Source: Candidatus Cloacimonadota bacterium
GTDB lineage: Bacteria > Cloacimonadota > Cloacimonadia > Cloacimonadales > TCS61
NCBI GenBank assembly: GCA_021734245.1
Contig: JAIPJH010000026.1
Coordinates: 1 to 33,444 of the forward strand
Reading direction: 5' to 3'
Length of the DNA stretch: 33,444 nt
Shown here: piece after piece, positions 16,684 through 24,603 of the stretch
Layout: each line of letters opens with the position of its first letter
Numbering within the stretch: position 1 is the stretch's first letter
Program-made: the position numbers and the translations under genes
Notes under the pieces: generated by a model
Database searches by the model: none
What the model was told of the DNA's origin: nothing
The model's input: the letters and a program-made list of their open reading frames with translations, nothing else

Positions 16684-17508
16684 ATGAAAAATAAGATGAG
16701 AAAAATAACGATACTGATCTCCATCTTGCTGCACATTCTTATCTTATTACTATTCCAGATCGATGAAATAAACATTTTGAATCCTCGAATTTCTGAAAAG
16801 CAAAAGGCGGTAGAGGATCGCCTGGTTTTTGAATTGGTAGAAACTCCTGATGATGCAGAAGAACAAGCTCCCGAAGAGAACAGTGATTATGTTTCCGATA
16901 AAAATACCAAAGCTGCCGATCAGAGAGAAAATCAACTTCCGGAAATTGAAAATCCCTATCAACAGGGATTGGTGGACATTCCTGAATTTGCCAGGCAGAA
17001 TCCACCAGAAGAACAACAAGAAAATGAGCCGGAAGAACAAAACGATGTTGCGCAAATATTGAGTGAAATGCAGCAAAACAAAAAGTCATTTCTGGAAACT
17101 TATGAAGCTAAAAAAGAGATGCAGGTTTTAAATGATCAAACTGCGGATTATGAAAATCTTTTATCGGAAGTAAAAGATCACGGTGGCATGAGCTTGAATA
17201 CTTATCAATGGGAATTTGCACCGTATCTTCTGGAAATGAAAAGAAAGGTTCAGGCTCATAACAATCCACCCTTTGCTTTTACGCATTTAGGTGCAATCGA
17301 CGGAGATATTTTGTTGCGTTTCAAAGTGTTGCAGGATGGCACAGTTCAAGATCTGGAAATTTTAAAAAGCACAGCACATTATTCTCTGGAAAATTCCAGT
17401 ACACGTGCTATTCAATTTTCTGCTCCGTTCAAACCTTTACCCGAAAATTTTCCCAAAGAATATCTGGAAATTACAGCGTTGTTTTCCTATATTCTGCGGA
17501 AAAAATAA
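16684..17508 (+). CDS. TonB-like energy transducer protein
   Basis: 274 residues. One N-terminal membrane helix (about 8-26, ILISILLHILILLLFQI) follows a basic start. A long, acidic, Glu/Gln/Pro/Asn-rich linker (about 40-150) crosses the periplasm. The C-terminal 85 residues (LLEMKRKVQAHNNPP, GAIDGDILLRFKVLQDGTVQDLEILKS, then an IQFSAPFKPLP segment) have the TonB C-terminal fold pattern, where a conserved G-x-V-x-V-like strand carries 'ILKSTA'. It should couple the ExbB/ExbD proton channel, encoded 373 bases downstream, to outer-membrane receptors. The linker is acidic rather than the classic Pro-Lys type. A ribosome site AGGAAAG precedes the ATG. A TolA-like role is the alternative. Confidence 0.8.
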   Translation: MKNKMRKITILISILLHILILLLFQIDEINILNPRISEKQKAVEDRLVFELVETPDDAEEQAPEENSDYVSDKNTKAADQRENQLPEIENPYQQGLVDIPEFARQNPPEEQQENEPEEQNDVAQILSEMQQNKKSFLETYEAKKEMQVLNDQTADYENLLSEVKDHGGMSLNTYQWEFAPYLLEMKRKVQAHNNPPFAFTHLGAIDGDILLRFKVLQDGTVQDLEILKSTAHYSLENSSTRAIQFSAPFKPLPENFPKEYLEITALFSYILRKK

Positions 17509-17881
17509 ATTATAGAGTGTAGAATAAATCGTCATCCTGAGTCCTCGGAGGGTGAAAAAAGGCGTCATATTGAGGAATTCATCTTGCTTTTTTGACGAAA
17601 TATTAGCGAGAAAACCCCTCTATTTCTCCCCTTACCAAGGGGAGCTTGAAGATGAAAAATCGTCATCCTGATGTTTCTTGTAGCTTCGTTGTGGACTGTG
17701 TCCGGCGAAGCTTTGCGAAGACGGAAGGATCTCGTGAAAGTTCTATCAGCTTCACTTCTCGGAGAAAAAAAGATTCTTCATAATTGTGGTGTAAACAACA
17801 CACCCCGCGGCTAAAGCCGCACCCCTCTCAAGAGGGGAATTACATTATGCTGACGAAAAAAAATAGTTTTATAGGAGAAAC
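17509..17881. repeat. Repeat-rich intergenic block with several hairpins
   Basis: No gene was seen here. TCGTCATCCTGA occurs twice (17529-17540, 17660-17671). CTCCCCTT (17626-17633) pairs with AAGGGGAG (17637-17644). GCGGCT (17807-17812) pairs with AGCCGC (17815-17820). CCCCTCT (17822-17828) pairs with AGAGGGG (17831-17837). The CCCCTTAC-AAGGGGA-CTTGAA unit at 17628-17650 is nearly repeated at 24458-24480 (21 of 23 bases). The block splits the TonB-like gene from exbB, so these may not be one transcript. Confidence 0.65.
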
Positions 17882-18511
17882 ATGTTAACAGAAATCTGGT
17901 CGTTCCTGGTAAAGGGTGGAATTTTGATGATACCACTGCTGATCTGCAGTGTGTTGTCATTAGCCATAATAATCGAAAAACTGCTGACCTTACGCAAACA
18001 CAAAGTTATCGTTCCCGAAGTAAAAAGTGTGATAGAAAACATTGAATCGGAAGAAGATATTCCACTGGCGTTATCGGTCTGCAAAAAACATAAAAGCGTG
18101 CTATCCAATCTGATAATCCTGGTTTTGAAACACAAAGGCACCTCATATTCTTTGATGCGCGAAGAACTTTCCGACAGCGGTCGTCAGGAAATCCGCAGTT
18201 TGGAACGCGGTCTGGGAATTCTGGAAACTATCGCTGCGGTAGCACCGGTTCTGGGTCTGCTGGGAACAGTGGTGGGAATGATCAAAGTTTTCAGTGTGAT
18301 CTCGGTACAAGGAGTGGGAGAAGCGTCTGCACTTTCCGGTGGAATATCGGAAGCTCTAATAACAACAGCAGTGGGACTTTCTGTGGGAATTCCAGCTTTG
18401 ATCTTTTACAATTATTTTGCCAGCAAAGCAGAAGAATTGATCCTGGATATTGAAAACATTTCCAACCAATTACTTAAGAAGATCATCGTTTTTAGAACCG
18501 GAGAAAAATAA
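17882..18511 (+). CDS. exbB: MotA/TolQ/ExbB proton channel family protein
   Basis: 209 residues, the size of ExbB/TolQ. A first membrane helix (about 12-33, GGILMIPLLICSVLSLAIIIE) is followed by a cytoplasmic loop. The channel signature comes next: ERGLGILETIAAVAPVLGLLG (about 107-127; core AAVAPVLGLLGTVVGMI) and then GISEALITTAVGLSVGIPAL (about 153-172). It forms the pentameric pore that, with ExbD, converts the proton gradient into work on TonB or TolA. The start has AGGAG 4 bases upstream. Its TAA overlaps the exbD ATG by one base (TAATG). Choosing ExbB over TolQ rests on the TonB-like neighbour. Confidence 0.9.
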   Translation: MLTEIWSFLVKGGILMIPLLICSVLSLAIIIEKLLTLRKHKVIVPEVKSVIENIESEEDIPLALSVCKKHKSVLSNLIILVLKHKGTSYSLMREELSDSGRQEIRSLERGLGILETIAAVAPVLGLLGTVVGMIKVFSVISVQGVGEASALSGGISEALITTAVGLSVGIPALIFYNYFASKAEELILDIENISNQLLKKIIVFRTGEK

Positions 18512-18912
18512 TGCGCCTGCTGGAAAAGAAAAAGCGCAAAGTTACCATCAATATCACTTCACTTATCGATGTGGTTTTGCTGCTGCTGATCTTTTTCATG
18601 CTCACCACCAGTTTCGTGGAACAACCAGGCATGAAACTCGATCTGCCGGAAACCAAAAGTTCGCAAGGTGAAAAAAGCGGCAAACTGCAAATTTCAGTAA
18701 ATTCAGACGGCTCGATCTTCGTAAATAATGAAGCTGTGGAAATGAGTGATCTGGAATCTAAAATCAAAACTATTTCTGAGGAATTGGAAGATAAAAGTCT
18801 GCTTTTGAAAGCAGATAAAACTGTGCACCACGGCATAGTTGTACAAATTATGGATATCGCACGCAGCCTTGGCTTGCAGAAAATAATTATTGCCTCTGAG
18901 CAGAAGAAATAA
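18511..18912 (+). CDS. exbD: ExbD/TolR family protein
   Basis: 133 residues. A basic N-terminus (MRLLEKKKRKVTINIT) leads to a single helix with the essential proton-carrying Asp20 (SLIDVVLLLLIFFML). The periplasmic domain begins at the conserved TTSFVEQPGMKLDLPE and ends with LKADKTVHHGIVVQIMDIAR and GLQKIIIA, as in ExbD/TolR. It partners with ExbB, overlapping it at TAATG. The next gene begins on the base after its stop codon. Confidence 0.92.
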   Translation: MRLLEKKKRKVTINITSLIDVVLLLLIFFMLTTSFVEQPGMKLDLPETKSSQGEKSGKLQISVNSDGSIFVNNEAVEMSDLESKIKTISEELEDKSLLLKADKTVHHGIVVQIMDIARSLGLQKIIIASEQKK

Positions 18913-19410
18913 ATGAATATCTTTATTCTGGATGAAGATATGCAGAAATGCGCAGAATATCATGCCGACCAGCATGTGGTAAAGATGATCCTAGAGAGCA
19001 CGCAGATTCTGTGTACAGCGCTTAACGAAAACGGTATAATTGCACCTTACAAATCTACTCACGTCAATCATCCTTGTACATTGTGGACAGGAAAGTCATT
19101 GTCAAACTGGATCTGGCTGAGAAATTTCACACTGAAATTGAATGAAGAATTCAAATTTCGTTTTAATCACAAGGATGATCACAAATCTGCAAAGGTTACT
19201 CTTGAATTGAAAGAGCCGCCTATTCCTGATCTTGGTTTAACAGAATTTGCTCAGGCAATGCCGGAAAAATATCGTGTGCCAGGCAATGCTGTTAAGGCTT
19301 ATCGAAGTTTCTATATTGGGGAAAAATCTGGTTTTACAACCTGGACAAAAAGATCTGTACCTGCCTGGTTTGAAGCAGGTTTTCAAGACTTTAAAAGGAC
19401 TATAAAATGA
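18913..19410 (+). CDS. Conserved protein of unknown function with CAEYHADQHVVKM motif
   Basis: 165 residues. I recall proteins of this pattern in bacteria and tailed phages, but no established function. The N-terminal signature is FILDED..KCAEYHADQHVVKM (Cys13, His17, Asp19, His21, Lys24), then ILESTQILCTAL (Glu28, Gln31), then THVNHPCTLW (His50, Asn52, His53, Cys55). Later come SLSNWIWL, an EFAQAMPEKY-like block (here LTEFAQAMPEKYRVPG) and a YRSFYIGEK end. Conserved Cys, His, Asp and Glu hint at an enzyme or metal site; this is inference. No signal peptide or membrane segment is present, so it is cytosolic. It begins at the base after the exbD stop and its TGA overlaps the next gene's ATG, so it is tightly coupled. 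Confidence 0.8.
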   Translation: MNIFILDEDMQKCAEYHADQHVVKMILESTQILCTALNENGIIAPYKSTHVNHPCTLWTGKSLSNWIWLRNFTLKLNEEFKFRFNHKDDHKSAKVTLELKEPPIPDLGLTEFAQAMPEKYRVPGNAVKAYRSFYIGEKSGFTTWTKRSVPAWFEAGFQDFKRTIK

Positions 19411-19913
19411 AACCGAAAAAAGTGGAAGTTAACGATAAAATGCAACAAGGTTATATTTATTATCGCACCGAACCTGTCGGTACAAATTTTCATCCAGAAT
19501 TTAAACCGGAACTTACACCCAAACAGATGCTGGAAATGGGAGTTTTTGGCGGAAAATATATGACTGATTGCAAAGACGAATTTCCAATCGAATGGTTTGA
19601 AAATGCCAAATTATGCTCTACGAAACACGATCCTGAACTGAATTTTTTCAAGATAAATGCTTCCCAACCACTCAAGATTTGGCGAGAAAAAGACTGGATT
19701 TACCCGGAAGATCCGCGCGGCTGGTTTCAGTGGTATTGCCGATATTTTATGGGACGTCGCTGCTTAGATGACGAACGCCAGATAAAACGCTGGAAAGCGA
19801 TGACGCGTCACATCGCACAAATAAAAAAGAACTGCACTCCAGGTGATTATTACTGTCGCAGAAAACAACGGCAAGCTCTGCTGCATTGGGCTTACGATTC
19901 CAGGAAATATTAA
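19407..19913 (+). CDS. Conserved protein of unknown function with WYCRYFMGRR and WAYDSRKY motifs
   Basis: 168 residues, overlapping the previous gene by 4 bases (ATGA). Similar proteins appear in bacteria and, as I recall, in fungi and algae, with no assigned function. Conserved blocks are MGVFGGKYMTDCKDEFP (47-63), WFENAKL, NASQPLKIWREKDWI, DPRGWFQWYCRYFMGRRC, then DERQIKRWKAMTRHIAQIKKNC and RRKQRQALLHWAYDSRKY. The second half is very basic and Trp-rich, which fits nucleic-acid binding; that is inference. There is no signal peptide. The overlap with the preceding unknown gene suggests that the two work together, perhaps unrelated to ExbBD. Confidence 0.8.
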   Translation: MKPKKVEVNDKMQQGYIYYRTEPVGTNFHPEFKPELTPKQMLEMGVFGGKYMTDCKDEFPIEWFENAKLCSTKHDPELNFFKINASQPLKIWREKDWIYPEDPRGWFQWYCRYFMGRRCLDDERQIKRWKAMTRHIAQIKKNCTPGDYYCRRKQRQALLHWAYDSRKY

Positions 19914-20016
19914 AAGTTGTTTCGTCGCACAACTCAAGCTAAGCAACAAGATTTATTAGCTAATAGTTTTCAGCCTTTTCCATTGACACCAAATATCTCA
20001 ACTTTTCTTTGCATTT

Positions 20017-20997
20017 ATGAAGAAGATAGAAAAAAGAAATTTGAATATAGATGAAATACCGCAGGAAGCGGGATATTACTTTCTGTCGGGCGAAGCAAAT
20101 ATACTTTTTTGCGGTAAAACTCAAAATTTAAGAAAAAGTATCCAGAATATTCGTTCTGTAGGAAAGGATGATAAAAATATTTTCCAACTCTTTTCGCTGA
20201 CTCGAAAAATTAATTACCAGGTTACAGACTCTCTTTTTTCTGCCCTGTTAGAAGAAAAAAAGATCATTGAAAAACATCATCCACAGTTCAACGATACGAT
20301 AAAACAATATCAAAATTACGTTTATCTTGCCATCGATTTTTATAATGTTCCATTTTTTAAAATTACAGAGCACACAACAGAAAATTATTATTATCTGGGG
20401 CCATTCAAGAATAGATTTTATCTTTACGATCTCATCGATGTGATGGCAGATTTATTTCGGCTTCCTTCCTGCGAAGATGAAAACTTTCCCTGCCGAAAAT
20501 TAAAAGATAAAACCTGCCTGGGCTGGTGCCTCAAAAGTAAACCAGAGCTCGCTGAAATGCTGCTTTTAAACTACCTTCAGATAAACGTTGAATTAGTTCC
20601 AGAGCTTCAGAAAAAATTAGAAAAACTAGAATCTGATTTGGAATTTCAAAAAGCAGAAAAATTAAAAAAGCAGATCGCGATCATAAAAGATTTTTATGAT
20701 AAAATAAGATTTTTTCATGTAACTAAAAAGTTGGATTCCAAACTGAAAATAAATGATGCTGATATTGATATTTCAGCTGGAATGGTGTTGCAAATATCTT
20801 CCCAAAATAAGATTTATGATTTTGTTGTTTTAAATCCGGAATATCGCGATAATGAATTTCTGGCTCATGACAAAAGCGAATATTCCGAAAGATTTATAAT
20901 TTTCAAAGAATTTTGCAAAAATAAACTTGAACAAATAGAGAGTATTTATAAAGCATCCACTATGGAAATGAAAAAGAAGTTGGAGATGAATGATTAG
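20017..20997 (+). CDS. UvrC-N/Cho-like GIY-YIG protein with four-Cys motif and UVR helix
   Basis: 326 residues. Residues about 14-95 resemble the UvrC GIY-YIG nuclease: EAGYYFLS (Tyr20/21), ILFCGKTQNLRK (Gly33, Arg39) and ALLEEKKIIEKHHPQFN with the candidate catalytic Glu79/80. YLGPFKNRFYLYDLI then matches the UvrC 'GP' block. It is followed by Cys152, Cys159, Cys167 and Cys171. The last three keep the C-x7-C-x3-C spacing of the UvrC cysteines reported to hold an Fe-S cluster. A UVR motif (about 203-232, LESDLEFQKAEKLKKQI) follows. The RNase H-like nuclease and HhH domains of full UvrC (about 600 residues) are absent. A DNA repair or structure-specific role is likely. No clear ribosome site; the next gene starts directly after the stop. 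Confidence 0.8.
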   Translation: MKKIEKRNLNIDEIPQEAGYYFLSGEANILFCGKTQNLRKSIQNIRSVGKDDKNIFQLFSLTRKINYQVTDSLFSALLEEKKIIEKHHPQFNDTIKQYQNYVYLAIDFYNVPFFKITEHTTENYYYLGPFKNRFYLYDLIDVMADLFRLPSCEDENFPCRKLKDKTCLGWCLKSKPELAEMLLLNYLQINVELVPELQKKLEKLESDLEFQKAEKLKKQIAIIKDFYDKIRFFHVTKKLDSKLKINDADIDISAGMVLQISSQNKIYDFVVLNPEYRDNEFLAHDKSEYSERFIIFKEFCKNKLEQIESIYKASTMEMKKKLEMND

Positions 20998-21369
20998 ATG
21001 AAAATTCTGGTGGTAGATGACGAAGTATCGATGACAGACTTCCTGAAAGTGGAGCTGAAACAGTGCTGCAAAGATCTGGAAGTGATCACCAAAAATACCG
21101 GCTACGAGGCTTTGAATCGCTTAATGCAAGGCGATATCGATTTGCTTCTTACCGATATTGCCATGCCCGATATGGATGGTTATGAGCTTTATAAACGAGC
21201 CAGAGATTATGATGAGAATATCCCGATTATCATGATGACGGGATTTGGTTACGATCCCAATCATACAGTTGTAAAATCGCGTCAGGATGGTCTGCAGGAT
21301 GTTCTATTCAAACCTTTCGATGTAGATAAACTTTTCGCTCTTATCAAAAAACGCATCAAGGGAGAATGA
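20998..21369 (+). CDS. Single-domain response regulator (receiver only)
   Basis: 123 residues, one CheY-like receiver domain and no output domain. The acidic pair Asp7/Asp8 (LVVDDE), phospho-acceptor Asp53 (LLLTDIAMPDMDGYEL), Thr81 (IIMMTGFG) and Lys105 (VLFKPFD) are all present, so it should be phosphorylated. It starts on the base after the UvrC-like stop and overlaps the peptidase gene by 4 bases (ATGA). A membrane histidine kinase lies 1.8 kb downstream on the same strand and is a candidate partner. Its output is unknown and must be by protein contact. Confidence 0.92.
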   Translation: MKILVVDDEVSMTDFLKVELKQCCKDLEVITKNTGYEALNRLMQGDIDLLLTDIAMPDMDGYELYKRARDYDENIPIIMMTGFGYDPNHTVVKSRQDGLQDVLFKPFDVDKLFALIKKRIKGE

Positions 21370-22268
21370 TCACGAAAAAATTTGTTGTTCTGCTGTTAAT
21401 CTTGCCTCTTTTCCTTTTTGCCCAGTCGCAAAAACAATTTGAAAATATAACCCTGATCGGAAATGACAATGATATTCACGTTTTGGAAAGTACTCTTTCT
21501 CAATTCGATAACTCAATTTTCGGATTTCAGAAAAGCGTGGGATATTATCTGGATGATCGCATCAAAATCCATATTGCAAAAGATAAAGCCGAATATCAAA
21601 CCTGGACCGGAAGCAGCAATAATATCCTGGAATTCAGCCAGGCATTTTACAGCAGAAAATCTGATTCCATCTACCTGCGAAATCCATCTGAATTGAAAAG
21701 TATAATTACTTTGCAGAGAATTCTTCTGCACGAATATATCCACCATTTTATCTCTAAATTTTACAAAAATGCACCCCTCTGGTTTCATGAAGGAATGGCA
21801 GTTTATTTTAGCGGAGATATGGGATTTGATCGGGAATTTAATTTTGCCAAAAATTATGTTTTAGGGAATTCTCGTCCACTTGCTTTGATGGCTTACAGTT
21901 ATCCCAAAAATCGCATCGAATGGGAAAGCTTTTATGCCAAATCGGGATTGGCAGTTAAATATTTATACAACAAAAAACGAGTTGAATTTTATCGTTTCTG
22001 GGATTTTTCCAGACGGGATGGCTCGTTTGAATCTGCTTTCAGGAAAGCCTTCCTGATGAGCACTTCCGAATTTTCCAAATATTTTGAAGATTATGCCAAA
22101 TCTCATTTCCGCACGGAAATATTACTTGCCTCCACCGGCATGATCTGGAGTATTTTACCACTGTTTCTGATCATCGGTGTGATCAGGAAAAAGATCAGGA
22201 ACAGAAAGCGAATAAAAGAGTGGGAAGAAGAGGATTTGACAAATGATCTTTCAAACCCTTCTCCTTGA
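21366..22268 (+). CDS. Membrane-anchored gluzincin peptidase (peptidase MA-like)
   Basis: 300 residues. A signal peptide (about 1-20, ending LFAQ) is followed by an extracytoplasmic domain with the zinc motif HEYIHH (His122, Glu123, His126) and the downstream glutamate ligand Glu142 in PLWFHEGMAVYF. This is the gluzincin pattern of the peptidase MA group. A C-terminal membrane helix (about 252-273, ILLASTGMIWSILPLFLIIG) and a basic tail (KKIRNRKRIK) anchor it facing the periplasm. It probably cleaves an envelope substrate. Its ATG overlaps the receiver gene's stop, so the regulator and the peptidase are made together. Confidence 0.85.
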   Translation: MITKKFVVLLLILPLFLFAQSQKQFENITLIGNDNDIHVLESTLSQFDNSIFGFQKSVGYYLDDRIKIHIAKDKAEYQTWTGSSNNILEFSQAFYSRKSDSIYLRNPSELKSIITLQRILLHEYIHHFISKFYKNAPLWFHEGMAVYFSGDMGFDREFNFAKNYVLGNSRPLALMAYSYPKNRIEWESFYAKSGLAVKYLYNKKRVEFYRFWDFSRRDGSFESAFRKAFLMSTSEFSKYFEDYAKSHFRTEILLASTGMIWSILPLFLIIGVIRKKIRNRKRIKEWEEEDLTNDLSNPSP

Positions 22269-22286
22269 ATATAAGATTCCTTATTT

Positions 22287-22304
22287 GCTCCCTGTCAAGG
22301 GAGC
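22287..22304. repeat. Hairpin in the intergenic gap before mazG
   Basis: GCTCCCT and AGGGAGC pair around a 4-nt GTCA loop 19 bases after the peptidase stop. CTGTCCGGCGAA follows; TGTCCGGCGAA is also found near 17699. No T-run follows, so it is a repeat-family hairpin rather than a standard terminator. Confidence 0.5.
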
Positions 22305-22441
22305 TGTCCGGCGAAAGTAGGACTGAGGGTTTATGAAAAATATAAAAAACCTTTGTTCTGTGGAAGTAAAAATCAATAATAACGCAGAACATTCCTTCTT
22401 AAAATGGGGAAAATTAAGGAAAAAGGAAATTTATTTATTTT

Positions 22442-23215
22442 ATGAAAGAATTTGATAAACTGGTAGAAATTATAGAAAAATTACGTGACCGGGAAAACGG
22501 CTGTCCCTGGGATATTAAGCAAACTCATGAATCGCTGATTCCCAATTTCGTGGAAGAACTTTACGAATCCATCGAAGCGATCGAAAATAAAAATTTCGAT
22601 CACCTGTCAGAAGAACTGGGAGATTTGATGCTGCATATCATCATGCAGGCACAGATAGCCGGAGAAGCCGGACAATTCGAGATCGCTGAAGTGCTTCAAA
22701 AAATTAACGATAAACTTATTCGCCGTCATCCTCATGTTTTTGCCGATGGACATGCCACCGATGCCGACGGCGTGAAGATGAATTGGGAGCGGATTAAATT
22801 CCAGGAAAAAAAGAAATCGCGCAAATCGGCAATTGACGGAATTCCCAAAGCAATGCCGGCTCTTATCGTAGCTCAGAGAATGCAGGAAAAAGCTGCTTCT
22901 GTTGGTTTTGACTGGCCGGACGTAGAACCTGCCGTGGATAAATTGAAAGAAGAAATTCATGAATTTATCGATGCCTTCCAACAAAAAGATGTGGAAGAAA
23001 TGCAGGATGAACTTGGCGATATGCTGTTTTCTATCGTAAATATTTCCCGCAAACTGGGATTTGATACAGAATCGGCTCTGCGCCGAACTATCGACAAATT
23101 TGACAGAAGATTTAGAAAAGTGGAAGAACACTATCAAAAAAGTGATAAAAATATGCTGGATGCCAGCCTGGAGCAGTTAGATGAAATCTGGGAAATTGCA
23201 AAAGAAGACGAGTAG
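22442..23215 (+). CDS. mazG: Nucleoside triphosphate pyrophosphohydrolase MazG
   Basis: 257 residues with two MazG domains. The first has the hallmark CPWDIKQTHESL (21-32), the metal-binding VEELYESIEAI (Glu38, Glu39, Glu42) and EELGDLMLHI (57-66; Glu57, Asp61), then RRHPHVF. The second repeats the pattern as LKEEIHEFIDAF and DELGDMLFSIVNISRKLG. It hydrolyses NTPs/dNTPs to monophosphate and pyrophosphate, cleaning aberrant nucleotides or tuning ppGpp-linked stress. The leader AAGGAAAAAGGAAA is rather far (about 12 bases) from the ATG. The next gene starts inside its last codons. Confidence 0.94.
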   Translation: MKEFDKLVEIIEKLRDRENGCPWDIKQTHESLIPNFVEELYESIEAIENKNFDHLSEELGDLMLHIIMQAQIAGEAGQFEIAEVLQKINDKLIRRHPHVFADGHATDADGVKMNWERIKFQEKKKSRKSAIDGIPKAMPALIVAQRMQEKAASVGFDWPDVEPAVDKLKEEIHEFIDAFQQKDVEEMQDELGDMLFSIVNISRKLGFDTESALRRTIDKFDRRFRKVEEHYQKSDKNMLDASLEQLDEIWEIAKEDE

Positions 23216-24410
23216 AAGAAGTCAGTTCGTAACATTTTATTTTATTCTCGGCAGCATAACTCTGCTGATATTTTTCATTTTATACACGAATTCCCTGCTG
23301 CGAGATATCAGAAAAGATGTAAAAGTAGTTCCCGATCTTTATTCCAAATTTCTGGGACTTCCCGCCGATGTAAATCTGGAACATTTTCTCTTTCAATATT
23401 TTATGGAAGAGATCATTCCCCGCATCGATTATCCCATCATTCTGGTCGATAGCCTGAAGACACCATTCAGTTGGGAAAATATCGATATTGAAAATAAAGA
23501 GTTCGAGGAACTGGATATAAAAGAAAAAGAAGAACTGCTTTCCATGCTGAAAAAGATGGAAGCTCAAGGCGGAATGATTCCGCTTAAATTCAACAAGAAC
23601 GATCCGAAAGTTCACAGCTGGGTTTATTATGGCGATTCTCACACGCTTACCCAACTGAAAATGATGCCATATATTGATATGGGATTAATCGTAATCTTTT
23701 TATTATTAGGAATTTACGGAATTATTGTTCTAAAAAAAGGTGAACGGAATATCATCTGGGTTGGGCTGGCAAAAGAAACTGCACATCAATTTGGAACGCC
23801 GCTTTCATCCTTGCGCGGCTGGATCGACATCATGGAAATGAAACTGCAGGAAAAAGGCGATGATCCTGATATGATTTCCATGCTGGAAAACATGAAAGTC
23901 GATGTGGATCGGCTCAGCAAGATCGCTTCCCGCTTTGGAAAGGTTGGCTCTGTCATCAAATGTCAGGATTGCAGTTTACATGAGATCATTGCCAATACTA
24001 TCGAGCATTTCAAGCATCGCCTGCCGACTGCTTCCAAGAAGATCGAGATCAAATTTATCAGCAAGATTCAAGATCTAAAAATTGAAATCGATCCTGACCT
24101 GATAACCTGGACGCTGGAAAATATGATAAAAAATGCTATCGATGCCATGCAGCAGAAAGGTGGAACGATCACCGTAAAAGCTTTTGAAAAGAAAGGAAAA
24201 ACCTTTATCCATATTTCTGATGAAGGTGTGGGAATGCCGAAATCTTCTTACAAGAAAATCTTTATTCCCGGCACCACCAGCAAAGCACGCGGCTGGGGTT
24301 TGGGACTGAGTTTGGCAAAACGGATCATCGAAGAATATCATAAAGGCAAGATCAGAGTGTTGGAAAGTGAAGTGGGCAAAGGAACCACGTTTGAGATTGA
24401 GTTGAAGTGA
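23181..24410 (+). CDS. Membrane sensor histidine kinase
   Basis: 409 residues. It begins 35 bases inside mazG, in another frame, with GGAG 7 bases upstream. This start keeps the basic leader (KLQKKTSRRSQ) before the first helix (about 17-36). A periplasmic sensor region (about 37-163) and a second helix (about 165-184) follow. The phospho-acceptor is His202 in AKETAHQFGTPLSSL. The ATPase has an N-box with Glu313 and Asn314/Asn318, a G1 box DEGVGM (347-352) and a G2 box GWGLGLSLAKRI (371-382). No receiver or DNA-binding domain is attached. The lone response regulator at 20998 is a possible partner. The signal sensed is unknown. Confidence 0.92.
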   Translation: MKSGKLQKKTSRRSQFVTFYFILGSITLLIFFILYTNSLLRDIRKDVKVVPDLYSKFLGLPADVNLEHFLFQYFMEEIIPRIDYPIILVDSLKTPFSWENIDIENKEFEELDIKEKEELLSMLKKMEAQGGMIPLKFNKNDPKVHSWVYYGDSHTLTQLKMMPYIDMGLIVIFLLLGIYGIIVLKKGERNIIWVGLAKETAHQFGTPLSSLRGWIDIMEMKLQEKGDDPDMISMLENMKVDVDRLSKIASRFGKVGSVIKCQDCSLHEIIANTIEHFKHRLPTASKKIEIKFISKIQDLKIEIDPDLITWTLENMIKNAIDAMQQKGGTITVKAFEKKGKTFIHISDEGVGMPKSSYKKIFIPGTTSKARGWGLGLSLAKRIIEEYHKGKIRVLESEVGKGTTFEIELK

Positions 24411-24603
24411 ACTCAACTATGAAAAAATACATTATAATGTGCAACACCCTTTTATTCCCCCTTACAAAGGGGAACTTGAAAGAAATTTCTTCTTATAAAA
24501 ATTTTAATTTAAGCTACCCGTTGAAAAGGGATAAGATCAGCTTGCTGATCAGAGGCGTTCGAAATAGAAATTGATCATAAATTGAGAAATCCAGGAGTGA
24601 AAA
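24411..24603. repeat. Intergenic gap with dispersed palindromic repeats
   Basis: CCCCTT (24458-24463) and AAGGGG (24467-24472) pair and belong to the unit also seen at 17628-17650. GATCAGC (24535-24541) and GCTGATC (24544-24550) pair with a TT loop. Their core TCAGCTTGCTGA is the exact reverse complement of TCAGCAAGCTGA near 33325. Nothing coding was seen. AGGAG near the right end is the ribosome site of the next gene. Confidence 0.6.

Noticed and set aside
17509-17881. tRNA or structured RNA gene in the repeat block
   Set aside because: The stems are short and separate; no cloverleaf, anticodon arm or CCA-compatible acceptor stem can be drawn.
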